64,000 nucleotides of DNA from MGBC163016 sp910588905 (GTDB lineage Bacteria; Actinomycetota; Coriobacteriia; Coriobacteriales; Eggerthellaceae). The stretch covers positions 173,987-237,986 of the forward strand of contig CAPGDO010000001.1 of the NCBI GenBank assembly GCA_948616985.1, written 5' to 3'. This document shows positions 51,825 through 60,924 of the stretch, piece after piece. Made by a program: the position numbers and the translations under genes. The notes under the pieces are model-generated. The model had not been told where the DNA came from. It saw nothing but the letters and a program-made list of their open reading frames with translations, and did no database searches. Every line of letters begins with the position of its first letter. Position 1 is the stretch's first letter.

Positions 51825-53297
51825 TCAGCTCTTCTCCAGGATCAGCGGCGTCTCATTGATGATAGTCGATTCTGCGCTGGTGGGCTGGCCCGAAAGCGTA
51901 CGGCAGGTCTTATCCCACCAGATGCCGATGCTCTCGAAGAGGGAGGGGGCGGGCACATCCTCGCAGGCAACGATCTCAACGGAAGCTATCTCTTGGTTCT
52001 GCTGGTAGAACGTAGCCTTGCCGATGACCTGACCTGCGCTGACGCCACCGCTCACGTCATCGAGCTCGAATCGTTGACTCACATTGCCCTGGGGGGCGAA
52101 CACCTCCACCTGGGCATCCGGGTCCTTGAAGGTGGCTGGTACCGTCTTATCCACCCAAGCATCCAAGGCTACCTCAGCCACCACCGGTACCTGACGGGTC
52201 TGGCCATCCAGGGTCATGTCCGTCTCTTGGGAGCTATGGGCCAGGTCGTAGGCTATCTGGTTGTCGTAGACCCAGTCGAAGAGCGTCTTGCAATCTATGA
52301 AGCGCTGCTCTTCGGAGGCGGAGTGGAGGATGATGGCGTAGAGGTCGGAACCTTCGCGATTGCAAGCGCCGGCGAAGCAGGGACCGGCAAGGTCGGTGTT
52401 GCCGGTCTTGATGCCACAAGCTCCCTCGTAGTTACCCAGGAGCAGGTCTGTGGTCTTCAGTTCGACTGTTATATCCTCTCCGTTGCGCTTGACGGGGATC
52501 TCGGCTCGGGGGATGTCGCAGAGGGAACGGAAGGCATCGATGCCCATGGCATAGGCGCAGATCTTCGCCACTTCCCGAGCTGTGCTGTGCAGGTCCCCGG
52601 CGAACTGGCTCCCATCCAGACCGTGAGGGTTCTCGAACACGGTGTTTTGGCAACCAAGCTCAGCAGCCTTCTCGTTCATCTTCGCCACGAAGGCATCCAG
52701 AGCGCTAGCGGGATCGTCGGAATCTATGGCGGACCCATCAGCCCGATGGAGGGTGTTCTCCGTCTCCTTGGCTTCGGCCTGGAAGTCGGGGCCGATGGTC
52801 TCGGCGATGGCGATGGCCGCATCATTGCCCGAAGGGATCATCAGGCCCTTCAGAGCATTCTCCATGGTGAGCACATCCCCTGCTTGGAGGTTCGCGCTGG
52901 ACTCCCCTACGCTGGCAGCCGTCCTGCTGACGGTGACCTCGCGGTCCATGCCAGAGTTCTCCAAGGCGACGACCGCTGTCATCACCTTGGTGATGGAGGC
53001 GATCTGCGTGGCATCGTCGGCGGACCGAGCGAAGTACTCAGTGCCATCCTCCGAGCAGACGTAGACGAATTCGCTGCCGATGTTCGGGCAAGAGGTGGGC
53101 TTGAGCCCACGGCTCTCCATGGTGTCTCCGTAGATGACATCGGTTCGACGTATGTCCGCCTGAGCTTCTGCGGGGAGACAAAGGGACGCTGGGAAGGCCA
53201 GGAGGATGGCCAAGAGCACGGCAGTAAAGCATCGAAGCGCAACAGCGTTGCGCTTCGATGAGCAGGCGTAAGAGGTGGCGCGGGGACTAGAGGGCAT
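51825..53297 (-). CDS. D-alanyl-D-alanine carboxypeptidase (PBP5 type)
   Basis: A 490-residue exported serine peptidase of family S11. The signal peptide is basic (ATSYACSSKRNAVALR) then hydrophobic, with a likely cut after PAEAQA. Active-site motifs are S101-I-T-K104, S156-G-N158 and K297-T-G. It trims pentapeptide stems in peptidoglycan. The C-terminal beta domain is present, and a hydrophobic/amphipathic anchor is less clear. ATG 53297 has AAGAG upstream and overlaps the ACT gene by 11 bases; ATG 53333 would overlap by 47. A perfect 14-bp inverted repeat lies in the signal-peptide coding part. Confidence 0.92.
   Translation of the reverse strand: MPSSPRATSYACSSKRNAVALRCFTAVLLAILLAFPASLCLPAEAQADIRRTDVIYGDTMESRGLKPTSCPNIGSEFVYVCSEDGTEYFARSADDATQIASITKVMTAVVALENSGMDREVTVSRTAASVGESSANLQAGDVLTMENALKGLMIPSGNDAAIAIAETIGPDFQAEAKETENTLHRADGSAIDSDDPASALDAFVAKMNEKAAELGCQNTVFENPHGLDGSQFAGDLHSTAREVAKICAYAMGIDAFRSLCDIPRAEIPVKRNGEDITVELKTTDLLLGNYEGACGIKTGNTDLAGPCFAGACNREGSDLYAIILHSASEEQRFIDCKTLFDWVYDNQIAYDLAHSSQETDMTLDGQTRQVPVVAEVALDAWVDKTVPATFKDPDAQVEVFAPQGNVSQRFELDDVSGGVSAGQVIGKATFYQQNQEIASVEIVACEDVPAPSLFESIGIWWDKTCRTLSGQPTSAESTIINETPLILEKS
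53230..53260 (-). repeat. Perfect 14-bp inverted repeat in the start region of the carboxypeptidase gene
   Basis: CATCGAAGCGCAAC (53230-53243) and GTTGCGCTTCGATG (53247-53260) are exact complements around the loop AGC. It encodes SSKRNAVALRC of the signal peptide. In mRNA it would form a 14-bp hairpin 38 to 68 bases into the coding sequence. Confidence 0.8.
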
Positions 53298-53709
53298 AGA
53301 TCTCTTCGGGACGGGCGATGCGGAAGCCAGCATCCTCCAAAGCGAAGTCTATGTTCTCGCCGTTGATCTTGAACACATCGATAGCCTCTTCGTCTCCGGC
53401 TTTGAAGCAGTAGCCGTATTCGATGTTGAGGCCAGCCTTGTCGCAGAACTCAAGGAGACTTGCCAGACCACCGGGCTTGTTAGGCACATAGACGGCATTC
53501 ACCTGGGTGACCGAGGCACGAAAGCCTGATTCGTTCAGCATGGCGGCCACGGCATCGGGCTCATCGCAGAAGATGCGGGCGATGCCGAAGTCTTGGGTGT
53601 CCGAGAGGAACATGGCATGCATATTGGTGCCGTTGTCGGCTATCTGGCGAACGAGCCGGGAGAGATTGCCCTTCTCGTTCTGTAAGAAAACGGTCAGCTG
53701 TGAGATCAT
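53287..53709 (-). CDS. Tandem ACT-domain protein (copy 2)
   Basis: A 140-residue protein with two ACT domains (QLTVFLQNEKGNLSRLVRQI and VYVPNKPGGLASLLEF). It is paralogous in layout to the ACT gene at 48.6 kb and is likewise paired with a ligase gene, here by an ATGA overlap. A regulatory amino-acid-binding role is inferred. Confidence 0.88.
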   Translation of the reverse strand: MISQLTVFLQNEKGNLSRLVRQIADNGTNMHAMFLSDTQDFGIARIFCDEPDAVAAMLNESGFRASVTQVNAVYVPNKPGGLASLLEFCDKAGLNIEYGYCFKAGDEEAIDVFKINGENIDFALEDAGFRIARPEEIYAL

Positions 53710-55013
53710 TCGGAAGCCTCCCTCTTGTCGATGACGCGCTTGGCCTTGCCCATGGAGCGCTCTATGGTCTTCGGCTCCACGATCTTGACATCCACGGCTA
53801 TCTGGAGATTGCCCTTGAGCTCTGCCTGGAGTCGACGCTTGAGGTCCTCAAGCTTCCTGACCTCGTCGATGGGGAAATCGGGTTCCGTCTCGACCTGGAG
53901 CTCCATAGCATCCAGCGGCCCCTTGCTCGTGAGGATGATCTGGTATTGGGTGGCGATCTCAGGGAAGTTCGTGATGACCTGCTCTATCTGAGAGGGGAAG
54001 ACGTTCACGCCGCGGATGATCATCATGTCATCCGTGCGACCACGAAGCCGGTCGATCTTGCGGTGGGTGCGACCGCAAGCGCACATCTCTGCATTGATGC
54101 GGGTGACGTCCCGGGTGCGGTAGCGGATGAGCGGGCTGCACTCCCGGGTGAGCGTGGTGATGACCAGCTCTCCCCATTCGCCATCAGGGAGCAGTTCCCC
54201 TGTGTCAGGATCGATGATCTCGCAGTAGAACTGATCCTCGGCGATGTGGAGGCCACCGCGTTCGATGCATTCCATGGCAACGCCGGGCCCCATGATCTCA
54301 GAGAGGCCGTAGACGTCGCAATATTGGACACCCAGCTTGTCGGCGATCTCTTGGCGCATGTTCTCAGAAGCAGGTTCGGCACCGCAGATGACACCTGATA
54401 TCTTGAAGTCCTTGGCCGGATCGTAGCCCATCTCTATGGCCGTATCGGCGATGAACAACGCATAGGAAGGCGTGCAGGCCAGGATATCGGTGTCGCAATC
54501 AGCCAAGAACTGCACCTGGCGCTTGGTGTTGCCCGAAGAGGCGGGGATGACCGTGCAGCCCATGGCCTCGCCACCTGCATGACCGCCCAGGCCGCCGGTG
54601 AAGAGCCCGTAGCCATAGGATACCTGGATGGTGGATTCGTCCGTGCCTCCTACCATGGCTATCCCGCGAGCGAAGCAATCCCCCCAGTGCTTCAGGTCGG
54701 ACTTGGTGTGACCCACCACCGTAGCCTGACCGGTGGTACCTGAGGATGCGTGGATGCGCGCAACGTCCTTCATGGGAACGGCGAAGAGGCCATAGGGGTA
54801 AGCATCCCGCATATCCTGCTTGACCACGAAGGGGAACTTGGAGAGGTCCTCCAGGCTCGTGAGGTCCTCAGGGTTCACGCCTGCCTCATCGAAGCTCTTC
54901 TTGAAGAAGTCGATGTTGTCGTAGGCGTGGCGTACGCTCCATCGCATGCGCTCTAGTTGAAGGGCTGCTAGCTCCTCTCGATCCATCGTCTCTATCTCAG
55001 GTTGGTAGTACAT
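53706..55013 (-). CDS. paaK: Phenylacetate-CoA ligase family protein (copy 2)
   Basis: A 435-residue AMP-forming ligase related to the copy at 47 kb (YGLSEIMGPG, RYRTRDVTR, ACGRTHRKIDRL, IIRGVNVFPSQIE). Its phosphate loop reads HASSGTTGQA (about 87-96), where copy 1 has GKP, so a normally conserved lysine and proline differ. This could change substrate or kinetics. AAAGGAAG precedes ATG 55013. It is coupled to an ACT gene and lies upstream of dac-fha-iorAB on the same strand. Confidence 0.9.
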   Translation of the reverse strand: MYYQPEIETMDREELAALQLERMRWSVRHAYDNIDFFKKSFDEAGVNPEDLTSLEDLSKFPFVVKQDMRDAYPYGLFAVPMKDVARIHASSGTTGQATVVGHTKSDLKHWGDCFARGIAMVGGTDESTIQVSYGYGLFTGGLGGHAGGEAMGCTVIPASSGNTKRQVQFLADCDTDILACTPSYALFIADTAIEMGYDPAKDFKISGVICGAEPASENMRQEIADKLGVQYCDVYGLSEIMGPGVAMECIERGGLHIAEDQFYCEIIDPDTGELLPDGEWGELVITTLTRECSPLIRYRTRDVTRINAEMCACGRTHRKIDRLRGRTDDMMIIRGVNVFPSQIEQVITNFPEIATQYQIILTSKGPLDAMELQVETEPDFPIDEVRKLEDLKRRLQAELKGNLQIAVDVKIVEPKTIERSMGKAKRVIDKREASE

Positions 55014-55070
55014 CTGCTTCCTTTCCCGCGTTGTTGCAAGCGGACGGCGAGCATCCGCCCAAAAGGTGGA

Positions 55071-57641
55071 TCACTGTTGGCTTGAGCTTTGTGAAGACGA
55101 GGCGGAGGAGGAAGAGCTGCCCGACTGATCTTGATCGGAACCGTCCTCATCGGGCCGTGCATACTTCCTCTGGATCTCTGCGATGTCTACCTTCGGACCA
55201 ACTTTGACCACAACGTTTATAGGCGAATAGACGCTGGAGAAGGTCTTCTGTTCCACCTGGTTGCCCGATTCATCGGTGACGGTGCGCACCACGTTGATCT
55301 TGGAGCCATCAGAGCCGTTGGTCATCTTCACCACTGCGGTGTCAGCGTAGGTGTCATCAACCTCCACCTTCACCTTGTAGGGATCCCCCTCTTGCCATTC
55401 GCCTGTATCAGTGGTCACCGTGAGATGGGGGTCCTCGCCGATGAGGTCAACGGTGACGCTATAGGAGGTGTAGCTCGTGGTGAGCAGGATATCTGAGTCC
55501 GTGCCGTTCTCCCAGCGCAGATCGAGGGTGGGAAAGGCAATGGCCGCATCCAGGCCGTCGGGATACGAGCCGGAGCGCATGGAGTGGTTGTGGCGCTCCG
55601 AGATGGGAAGGCCGGAGTCATAGACGGCATTGAAGACGGTGGTGGCCACCTGGCATACGCCGCCACCCGCTTCTTGGACCATCTCATCTCCTGCGATGAC
55701 ATTGGCATCCTTGAAGCCGGCTTCGGCGTTGCAATCCCCCGCTATCTCATTGAATGACCAGGTGCCTCCCGGTCGGACGATGGAATCATCCAGAAGATCA
55801 GCCACCTTCTGGATGTTGTAGAGCCTATTCGCCGTGGTGCTGGCCTGATTGAATTCCGTGGTGAACGTGCTGAACTTCGTGACCACCCCGTAGGCGAGAG
55901 CGGCATCCAAGGAGAGCGGTTGATCGGTCTGCTCGGTTTGGATGGGGATGTTGTACCTATCCCCCACCACCTTCTGCTCCCCGCTTTCCCAGAAGCTGCC
56001 GAAGAGCACCTGATCCAGGTCATCCAATGCTCCGGATACCGTAGGCACTGTGACCGCCTGATCCGGTCTCACGATGACATCCTCATCCTCAACGGCGAAG
56101 GTGACCTTGTAGTTCTGGCCGTTCTGAGCCAAGGTCAGATCCTTGGTGAGGGTCTCCAAGGCCTTGGATTCCGACACTTGGGGCTTCAGGAACCAGGTGT
56201 CTCCTCGCTGGGCTGGTTCGGCTATGATCCAGGAAGCGAGCGTCTCCTTGGATATCTCAGCGGATTCCGAGTCGTAGCTGAAGGAAGCCCCCTCGGTCAG
56301 GGCTTGATTGATGGCATCAGCCGTTCGGGCAGCGGATTCCCCATCCACCTTGAGGGGGGTGTAGTCGGCTACGGGGATATAGCGCGGATCATCCACTTCG
56401 CTGTTCAAGAGCTTGTCCGTGAGGGTGGCCACGAAGGTGTCCTCGTCGATCATGTAGCCATCATGGCCCTCTACGACGCTGGCAACACCGTCTTCCATGG
56501 AGATGCCGTATTCCTTGATGGGGTCTCCGATGGCTGTATCCAGGTCAGAGATGAGCTTGCTTAAGATGATCTGGTTGTAGTCTATCCGCGGTGGGATGAC
56601 ATGGGTTCCCATAAGGGTGCTGAAGCGGTCGAAGAGCCCTGTGGACCTGCCGAACTGGGCAGCCTCCCGCGCCAGGTCCTCCACAGGCAGCTTCGCTCCC
56701 AGGGAGTCAGCCGTCTCTATCCAGAGCACCTTGTTCTCGAGCGTCTCTTGGACCGAGGTCTGCTCTGCCAAGGCCTCCTGCTGCTTGAGGGCCTCCTCGG
56801 CCCCGGTATCCTTGGCTGCCTCTTCTGATTTGAAGATGTAAACGCTGGTCTGGGCGAGCTTGTCCCCGTAGCGAGCCGTGATGGCCTCAGCGGCCTCGGA
56901 TTCGGTCTTGCCTGCGAGGTCCACATCGCCTACATAGACACCCTTGTAGATCCGGTCTCCCGTAGCGAGGGTATCCACGGCGAATCCGCAGACGAGGACG
57001 AGGGCTATGACGATGACGCCGCCCACGATCTTGTTCTTGCTCCAGACCCAAGCGAAGCCATGGCCGATGCCCTTGCCGATGAGCAGGATGACCTTGACGA
57101 TGCCCATGAGGATGGCCTTGAAGACGTTGAAGATCATCTCCAGGACGGAATCGCTGGTGTGGGGTGCGTAGGTTTGCTGGGGCAGCTGCTGAGGTTGCTT
57201 GGGTTGCTTCGAGCGCTTGGGCTGACCTTGGATGGCCGCGTGGCTCTGCGGCCCGCGCTTGCCCTGGGACCGCTGCTGTCCGGTCCGGCGACCTCTATCC
57301 CTCTCAGGGATGCGCTCGGATGCCCTGCTTGTCCTGACCCGCTGGCTGTTCCCGCTCGTCCTCTCCGATGTCCTGTTGCCCACCGGCCGCGATCGCCGCT
57401 CGGCTGAGGTGAGAGGCCTGCTGTTGACGGTGATCCTGTTAGTGGTGCGCGGTGCCTGGGAGCGGGACGATGCCGTGGTGGATCGCCTGTCCCCGTTCAT
57501 GTCATCGAAGGAGCGGGATGAGCGGGAGGACCGCTGATCAGACGGGAGCCTCCCCGATCGATCCATGCTGCGGTCGCGCGCCTCGGGGGCGAAGCGCTCC
57601 CGATCCTCAGGGTCAAGATTGAAGCTGCTGCTATAGGCCAT
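55071..57641 (-). CDS. VanW-domain cell-envelope protein
   Basis: An 856-residue protein. The N-terminal 165 residues are Arg/Ser-rich and probably disordered in the cytoplasm. An amphipathic stretch and a membrane helix (VGGVIVIALVLVCGFAV, about 205-225) follow. Extracellular repeats resemble YoaR-type peptidoglycan-binding domains, then a VanW domain at about 590-720 (FNQASTTANRLYNI; WSFNEIAG; EAGGGVCQVATTVFNA; ERHNHSM), a G5-like domain and a Ser/Gln tail. VanW proteins occur in vancomycin clusters and elsewhere; their reaction is unknown. The start overlaps the pgsA-like gene by 11 bases. Confidence 0.88.
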   Translation of the reverse strand: MAYSSSFNLDPEDRERFAPEARDRSMDRSGRLPSDQRSSRSSRSFDDMNGDRRSTTASSRSQAPRTTNRITVNSRPLTSAERRSRPVGNRTSERTSGNSQRVRTSRASERIPERDRGRRTGQQRSQGKRGPQSHAAIQGQPKRSKQPKQPQQLPQQTYAPHTSDSVLEMIFNVFKAILMGIVKVILLIGKGIGHGFAWVWSKNKIVGGVIVIALVLVCGFAVDTLATGDRIYKGVYVGDVDLAGKTESEAAEAITARYGDKLAQTSVYIFKSEEAAKDTGAEEALKQQEALAEQTSVQETLENKVLWIETADSLGAKLPVEDLAREAAQFGRSTGLFDRFSTLMGTHVIPPRIDYNQIILSKLISDLDTAIGDPIKEYGISMEDGVASVVEGHDGYMIDEDTFVATLTDKLLNSEVDDPRYIPVADYTPLKVDGESAARTADAINQALTEGASFSYDSESAEISKETLASWIIAEPAQRGDTWFLKPQVSESKALETLTKDLTLAQNGQNYKVTFAVEDEDVIVRPDQAVTVPTVSGALDDLDQVLFGSFWESGEQKVVGDRYNIPIQTEQTDQPLSLDAALAYGVVTKFSTFTTEFNQASTTANRLYNIQKVADLLDDSIVRPGGTWSFNEIAGDCNAEAGFKDANVIAGDEMVQEAGGGVCQVATTVFNAVYDSGLPISERHNHSMRSGSYPDGLDAAIAFPTLDLRWENGTDSDILLTTSYTSYSVTVDLIGEDPHLTVTTDTGEWQEGDPYKVKVEVDDTYADTAVVKMTNGSDGSKINVVRTVTDESGNQVEQKTFSSVYSPINVVVKVGPKVDIAEIQRKYARPDEDGSDQDQSGSSSSSASSSQSSSQQ

Positions 57642-58281
57642 GGTGAGACCTCATCGTCTTCAGTCGTTCGTAGGCTTGGACGCAGTAATAGATGGTGACG
57701 GCTATCTGGAGGATGAGCCCTGCATAGACCGACCAGATGCCGAGGCAGGCCGGAGCGGCTGTGAAGCCAGGGAGCCAGGGGGCATCCGTCAGGTCCAATC
57801 CGGCCACCAGGGGCCAGTTCAGGAGCAGTGCAGCGAAACCCACGAACAACAGCGTCGTGGCCACCTTGCCAGGATAGACCACGGGCACTTGGATATGGAA
57901 GCGGTTGAGCAGCACCACTCCTCCGCCCAAGAGGAATGCCTCGCGGGCGATGATGAGGACCACCACCCAGACGGGGCAGCGGCCGATGAGGCACGTGCCT
58001 ATGACACCTGTCATCATGAGGAGCGTATCGATGGCTGGGTCCATCAGCTTGCCCAGCTTGGAGACGGTATGGGTGCGCCGAGCCACCTGACCGTCCAGGA
58101 AATCCGTGAGAGCTGCTACAGCGAATACCACCATGGCCGCTACATCGTAGCCCGCGAAGAGCAGGTAAAGATAAACGGGGATGAGGCACAGGCGTGCGAA
58201 CGAGATGACGTTCGCCGCCGTGAGTATCCTATCTGTCACCTCTTCGGGAGTCGCTTGGGTGGTCATCTTAGCCGTTGCCAC
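57631..58281 (-). CDS. CDP-alcohol phosphatidyltransferase (second copy)
   Basis: A 216-residue membrane enzyme with the motif DFLDGQVARRTHTVSKLGKL followed by MDPAIDT, giving the four catalytic aspartates. Several membrane helices surround it. It belongs to the PgsA-like group; the first copy in this window is fused to CinA. The two may differ in acceptor (glycerol 3-phosphate, inositol phosphate or cardiolipin synthesis), which sequence does not settle. GTG 58281 is the likely start; ATG 58266 is possible. Confidence 0.88.
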   Translation of the reverse strand: MATAKMTTQATPEEVTDRILTAANVISFARLCLIPVYLYLLFAGYDVAAMVVFAVAALTDFLDGQVARRTHTVSKLGKLMDPAIDTLLMMTGVIGTCLIGRCPVWVVVLIIAREAFLLGGGVVLLNRFHIQVPVVYPGKVATTLLFVGFAALLLNWPLVAGLDLTDAPWLPGFTAAPACLGIWSVYAGLILQIAVTIYYCVQAYERLKTMRSHHGL

Positions 58282-58416
58282 ATCCTGCCTTCGGGTTGCG
58301 GTTGCTCATATCAGATGCATTCTATCAAGCAACCGCCTGAGAACCTAGTGCTGAACGGGCAACGAACACCAAACATCCTTCCTCGGTGCTCTCGGTTGGC
58401 GCTTTCGCAGGCTGCC

Positions 58417-58764
58417 CTATCCCTTCTCGGGAACAGAGCAGGTGACCGTGTGCTTCTTCGTTGCCACCGGGGTGTAAGCCGGATCCATGGCAAGGCACTT
58501 GGTGGGACAAGCTGCCACGCAGCTACCGCACTGGATGCACATGAAGGGCTGTATCTCCCAGGTGCGCTCGGGCTTGCTCACGGCGATGCAATGGCATGGG
58601 CAGACCCGCTGGCACATGCCACAGAGGATGCATGCGTCAACGTCGTTCACCACATGCCCCTTCTGGCCCGGATAAGGCTGCTTCGTCTCAGTCGGATACA
58701 GCAGCGTCTCCGGTTTCTTGAAGAGCGAACCGAACGTCATCCCGCCCAGATGGAAGCTTCCCAT
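58417..58764 (-). CDS. echF: Ech hydrogenase ferredoxin subunit EchF
   Basis: A 115-residue polyferredoxin related to NuoI/HycF, with two 4Fe-4S motifs (CILCGMCQRVCP; CIQCGSCVAACP). It passes electrons from ferredoxin toward EchC. It is the last gene of the echABCDEF operon. The following 135 bases to the pgsA-like gene include an extended -10-like TGATAGAAT on the minus strand but no clear terminator. Confidence 0.92.
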   Translation of the reverse strand: MGSFHLGGMTFGSLFKKPETLLYPTETKQPYPGQKGHVVNDVDACILCGMCQRVCPCHCIAVSKPERTWEIQPFMCIQCGSCVAACPTKCLAMDPAYTPVATKKHTVTCSVPEKG

Positions 58765-58769
58765 AACTC

Positions 58770-59858
58770 CTACCTCTCAGTGCAGCTGATGCACGGGTCG
58801 ATGGTCAGGATGATCATATTCACGTCGGCCAGGTCAGCGCCCTTGAGCGCCTCCACCATGCCTGCCAGGTTCTGAGAGGTGGGCGTCCTCATGCGCATGC
58901 GCTCGAGGAACTTCGTGCCGTTGCCCTGGGCATAGTAGTAGCACTCGCCGCGGGGCTGTTCGAGCACATTCGCCGCCCGAGCCCCCTCTTCGGGATTGCC
59001 CTTCACCTTGACAGAGATATCCCCCGCCGGGATCTTCGCCGCCAATTCCTTGATGATGTCGATGGATTGCAGCACTTCGAGGCAGCGGACCTTCACGCGG
59101 GCATAGCAATCTCCCTGGGCATCCAGTATGGGCTGGAACTCCGCGAGGGCCCCATAGGCGCCTTTGCCGAAGGTGCGCACATCGTAGCTGACCTGAGAAG
59201 CGCGGGCGAAGGGCCCTACCATGGAAAGGGCGACGGCCTGCTCATGGGAGAGCGTGCCCACCCCTACCGTACGGTTCTTGACGGACATATCGGTCAGGAG
59301 CGTATCCATGATCTGCTGGTATTCGCCCTTGATGCCATCCAGGGTCTGGCAGATGACCTTGAGCTCGGAGTCCTCGATGTCGCGGTTCACGCCGCCTACT
59401 CGGACGACGGAGAGGATCACACGACCGCCCGTGGTCTTCTCGAAGATGTCGAGGACGCGCTCGCGCAGGCGCCAGCAGTGCATGAACATGGATTCGAAGC
59501 CGAAGGCGTCTGCTGCCAACCCGAGCCAGAGCAGGTGGGAATGGATACGGGAGAGCTCGTGCCAGATGACGCGCAGGTATTCCGCGCGCGAGGGCACTTC
59601 GATGCCCATGAGGGATTCCACCGTTTCGGCATAGCCCAGAGAATGACCCATGGCGCAGATGCCGCAGATGCGCTCTGCCACATAGATGAATTGGTTGTAG
59701 TCCCGGGTCTCTACCAGCTTCTCCAGACCCCGATGGACGAAGCCGATCTGCGGCAGGCAGTCCACCACCGCCTCATCCTGGACCACCAGATCCAGATGGA
59801 GCGGTTCCGGTAGGACCGGATGCTGGGGACCGAAGGGAATGACCGTTGCCTTGCCCAT
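58770..59858 (-). CDS. echE: Ech [NiFe]-hydrogenase large subunit EchE
   Basis: A 362-residue group 4 [NiFe]-hydrogenase large subunit related to NuoD. Both nickel-binding CxxC motifs are intact: C65 and C68 in ERICGIC, and C356 and C359 in DPCISCTER. This distinguishes it from complex I NuoD. The protein ends three residues after the last cysteine, so there is no C-terminal extension to be cleaved during nickel insertion. It overlaps echD by one base (TAATG). It should reduce protons with electrons from ferredoxin. Confidence 0.95.
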   Translation of the reverse strand: MGKATVIPFGPQHPVLPEPLHLDLVVQDEAVVDCLPQIGFVHRGLEKLVETRDYNQFIYVAERICGICAMGHSLGYAETVESLMGIEVPSRAEYLRVIWHELSRIHSHLLWLGLAADAFGFESMFMHCWRLRERVLDIFEKTTGGRVILSVVRVGGVNRDIEDSELKVICQTLDGIKGEYQQIMDTLLTDMSVKNRTVGVGTLSHEQAVALSMVGPFARASQVSYDVRTFGKGAYGALAEFQPILDAQGDCYARVKVRCLEVLQSIDIIKELAAKIPAGDISVKVKGNPEEGARAANVLEQPRGECYYYAQGNGTKFLERMRMRTPTSQNLAGMVEALKGADLADVNMIILTIDPCISCTER

Positions 59859-60466
59859 TATGCGCCCTCCCCTTCTGTATCCTTCTTCGCTTTCGCAGCC
59901 TTCGCCTCCATGGCGGCCCGCACCTTCGCCGCTCTCTCAGGCGACATGGCGGCCAGCTTGGCCTCGAGCTCTGCATCCGCAGACGCTGCTTGGGGATCTG
60001 CGTCAGAGGCATCCGATGATCCTTCAGCAGCTGCCTCCTTCGCCTGCTTCGCCGCCTCTGCCTTAGCTTTCTTCTCGGCTAGCTTCCGCTGCTTCTCTCG
60101 CTCTGCGAGCTTCTCGGGCGAGATGATGGTCATGGGCACATCGGTGGACACACGGTAGAAGTTGCCCAAGAAATCGATGGCTAGCCCCTTGAAGGTGATG
60201 CCGAAGAGATCATGGATCTCATTCTCGCAGACGAACGCCTCCAGATACAGATCCGTGATGGAGGGCACCTCAGCATCCTTGGGAAGCGCCTCTATCACCG
60301 CATTATCCAGCAGGCCGTCCTTCATGTAGGAGTACACCAGGTCAATGCTGTCATCGTTGTTCACTGCCAGCATCTGCACATAGCGCCAGCCTTCATCCTT
60401 GCGCGATGCGGCATCCTCATGCAGAGACTGCACCGCAAGCGTGCGGAACTCAGTGGAGAATCCCAT
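59858..60466 (-). CDS. echD: Ech hydrogenase subunit EchD (NuoC-like)
   Basis: A 202-residue NuoC-related subunit. Residues 1 to about 130 are the conserved domain (FVCENEIHDLFGITFKGL is diagnostic). The last 70 residues are an Ala/Lys/Glu-rich tail (AEREKQRKLAEKKAKAEAAK) predicted to be helical or coiled, which is not part of usual EchD. Its role is unknown. Start ATG 60466 directly follows the echC stop. Confidence 0.9.
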   Translation of the reverse strand: MGFSTEFRTLAVQSLHEDAASRKDEGWRYVQMLAVNNDDSIDLVYSYMKDGLLDNAVIEALPKDAEVPSITDLYLEAFVCENEIHDLFGITFKGLAIDFLGNFYRVSTDVPMTIISPEKLAEREKQRKLAEKKAKAEAAKQAKEAAAEGSSDASDADPQAASADAELEAKLAAMSPERAAKVRAAMEAKAAKAKKDTEGEGA

Positions 60467-60913
60467 CTATGCCAGCCCCTTCCTCTTGGCCTTGATCTTC
60501 TCTGCTTTCTCATCGAGCACTGCGATGCCCTGGACGATGGCATCGATCAGGGTCTCAGGTCGCACGGCACAGCCAGGGGCGTAGACGTCCACGGGGATGG
60601 CTTGGTCGACGCCGCCGATGACGTTGTAGCAATCATGGAAGATACCGCCGGAGCAGGCGCAGATGCCGCACGCCACCACCACCTTCGGCTCTACCATCTG
60701 GTCGTAGATCTGACGTACGACGTCTATGTTCTGCTCATTCACCGAACCGGTCACCAAGAAGATGTCTGCATGCTTGGGGTTGCCGGTGTTGATGACCCCG
60801 AAACGCTCACCGTCGAAGCCCGGGCAGAGCGTTGCCAGCACTTCGATATCACAGCCGTTGCAACTGGAGCCGTCGTAATGGATGACCCACGGAGACTTTG
60901 AAGAGTATGCCAT
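60467..60913 (-). CDS. echC: Ech hydrogenase small subunit EchC (NuoB-like)
   Basis: A 148-residue small subunit carrying the proximal 4Fe-4S cluster, with cysteines in SSCNGCDIEVL, ACGICACSGG and APGCAVRPE. The start ATG 60913 is decided by AAGGAGG six bases upstream; a longer frame to 61006 overlaps echB. It bridges electrons from EchF to the NiFe site in EchE. Confidence 0.94.
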   Translation of the reverse strand: MAYSSKSPWVIHYDGSSCNGCDIEVLATLCPGFDGERFGVINTGNPKHADIFLVTGSVNEQNIDVVRQIYDQMVEPKVVVACGICACSGGIFHDCYNVIGGVDQAIPVDVYAPGCAVRPETLIDAIVQGIAVLDEKAEKIKAKRKGLA

Positions 60914-60924
60914 GTCACCCCTCC

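Noticed and set aside
51651..53261. A 536-codon plus-strand frame opposite the carboxypeptidase gene
   Set aside because: The minus strand encodes SxxK, SxN and KTG motifs and a signal peptide in order; the plus frame is a shadow.
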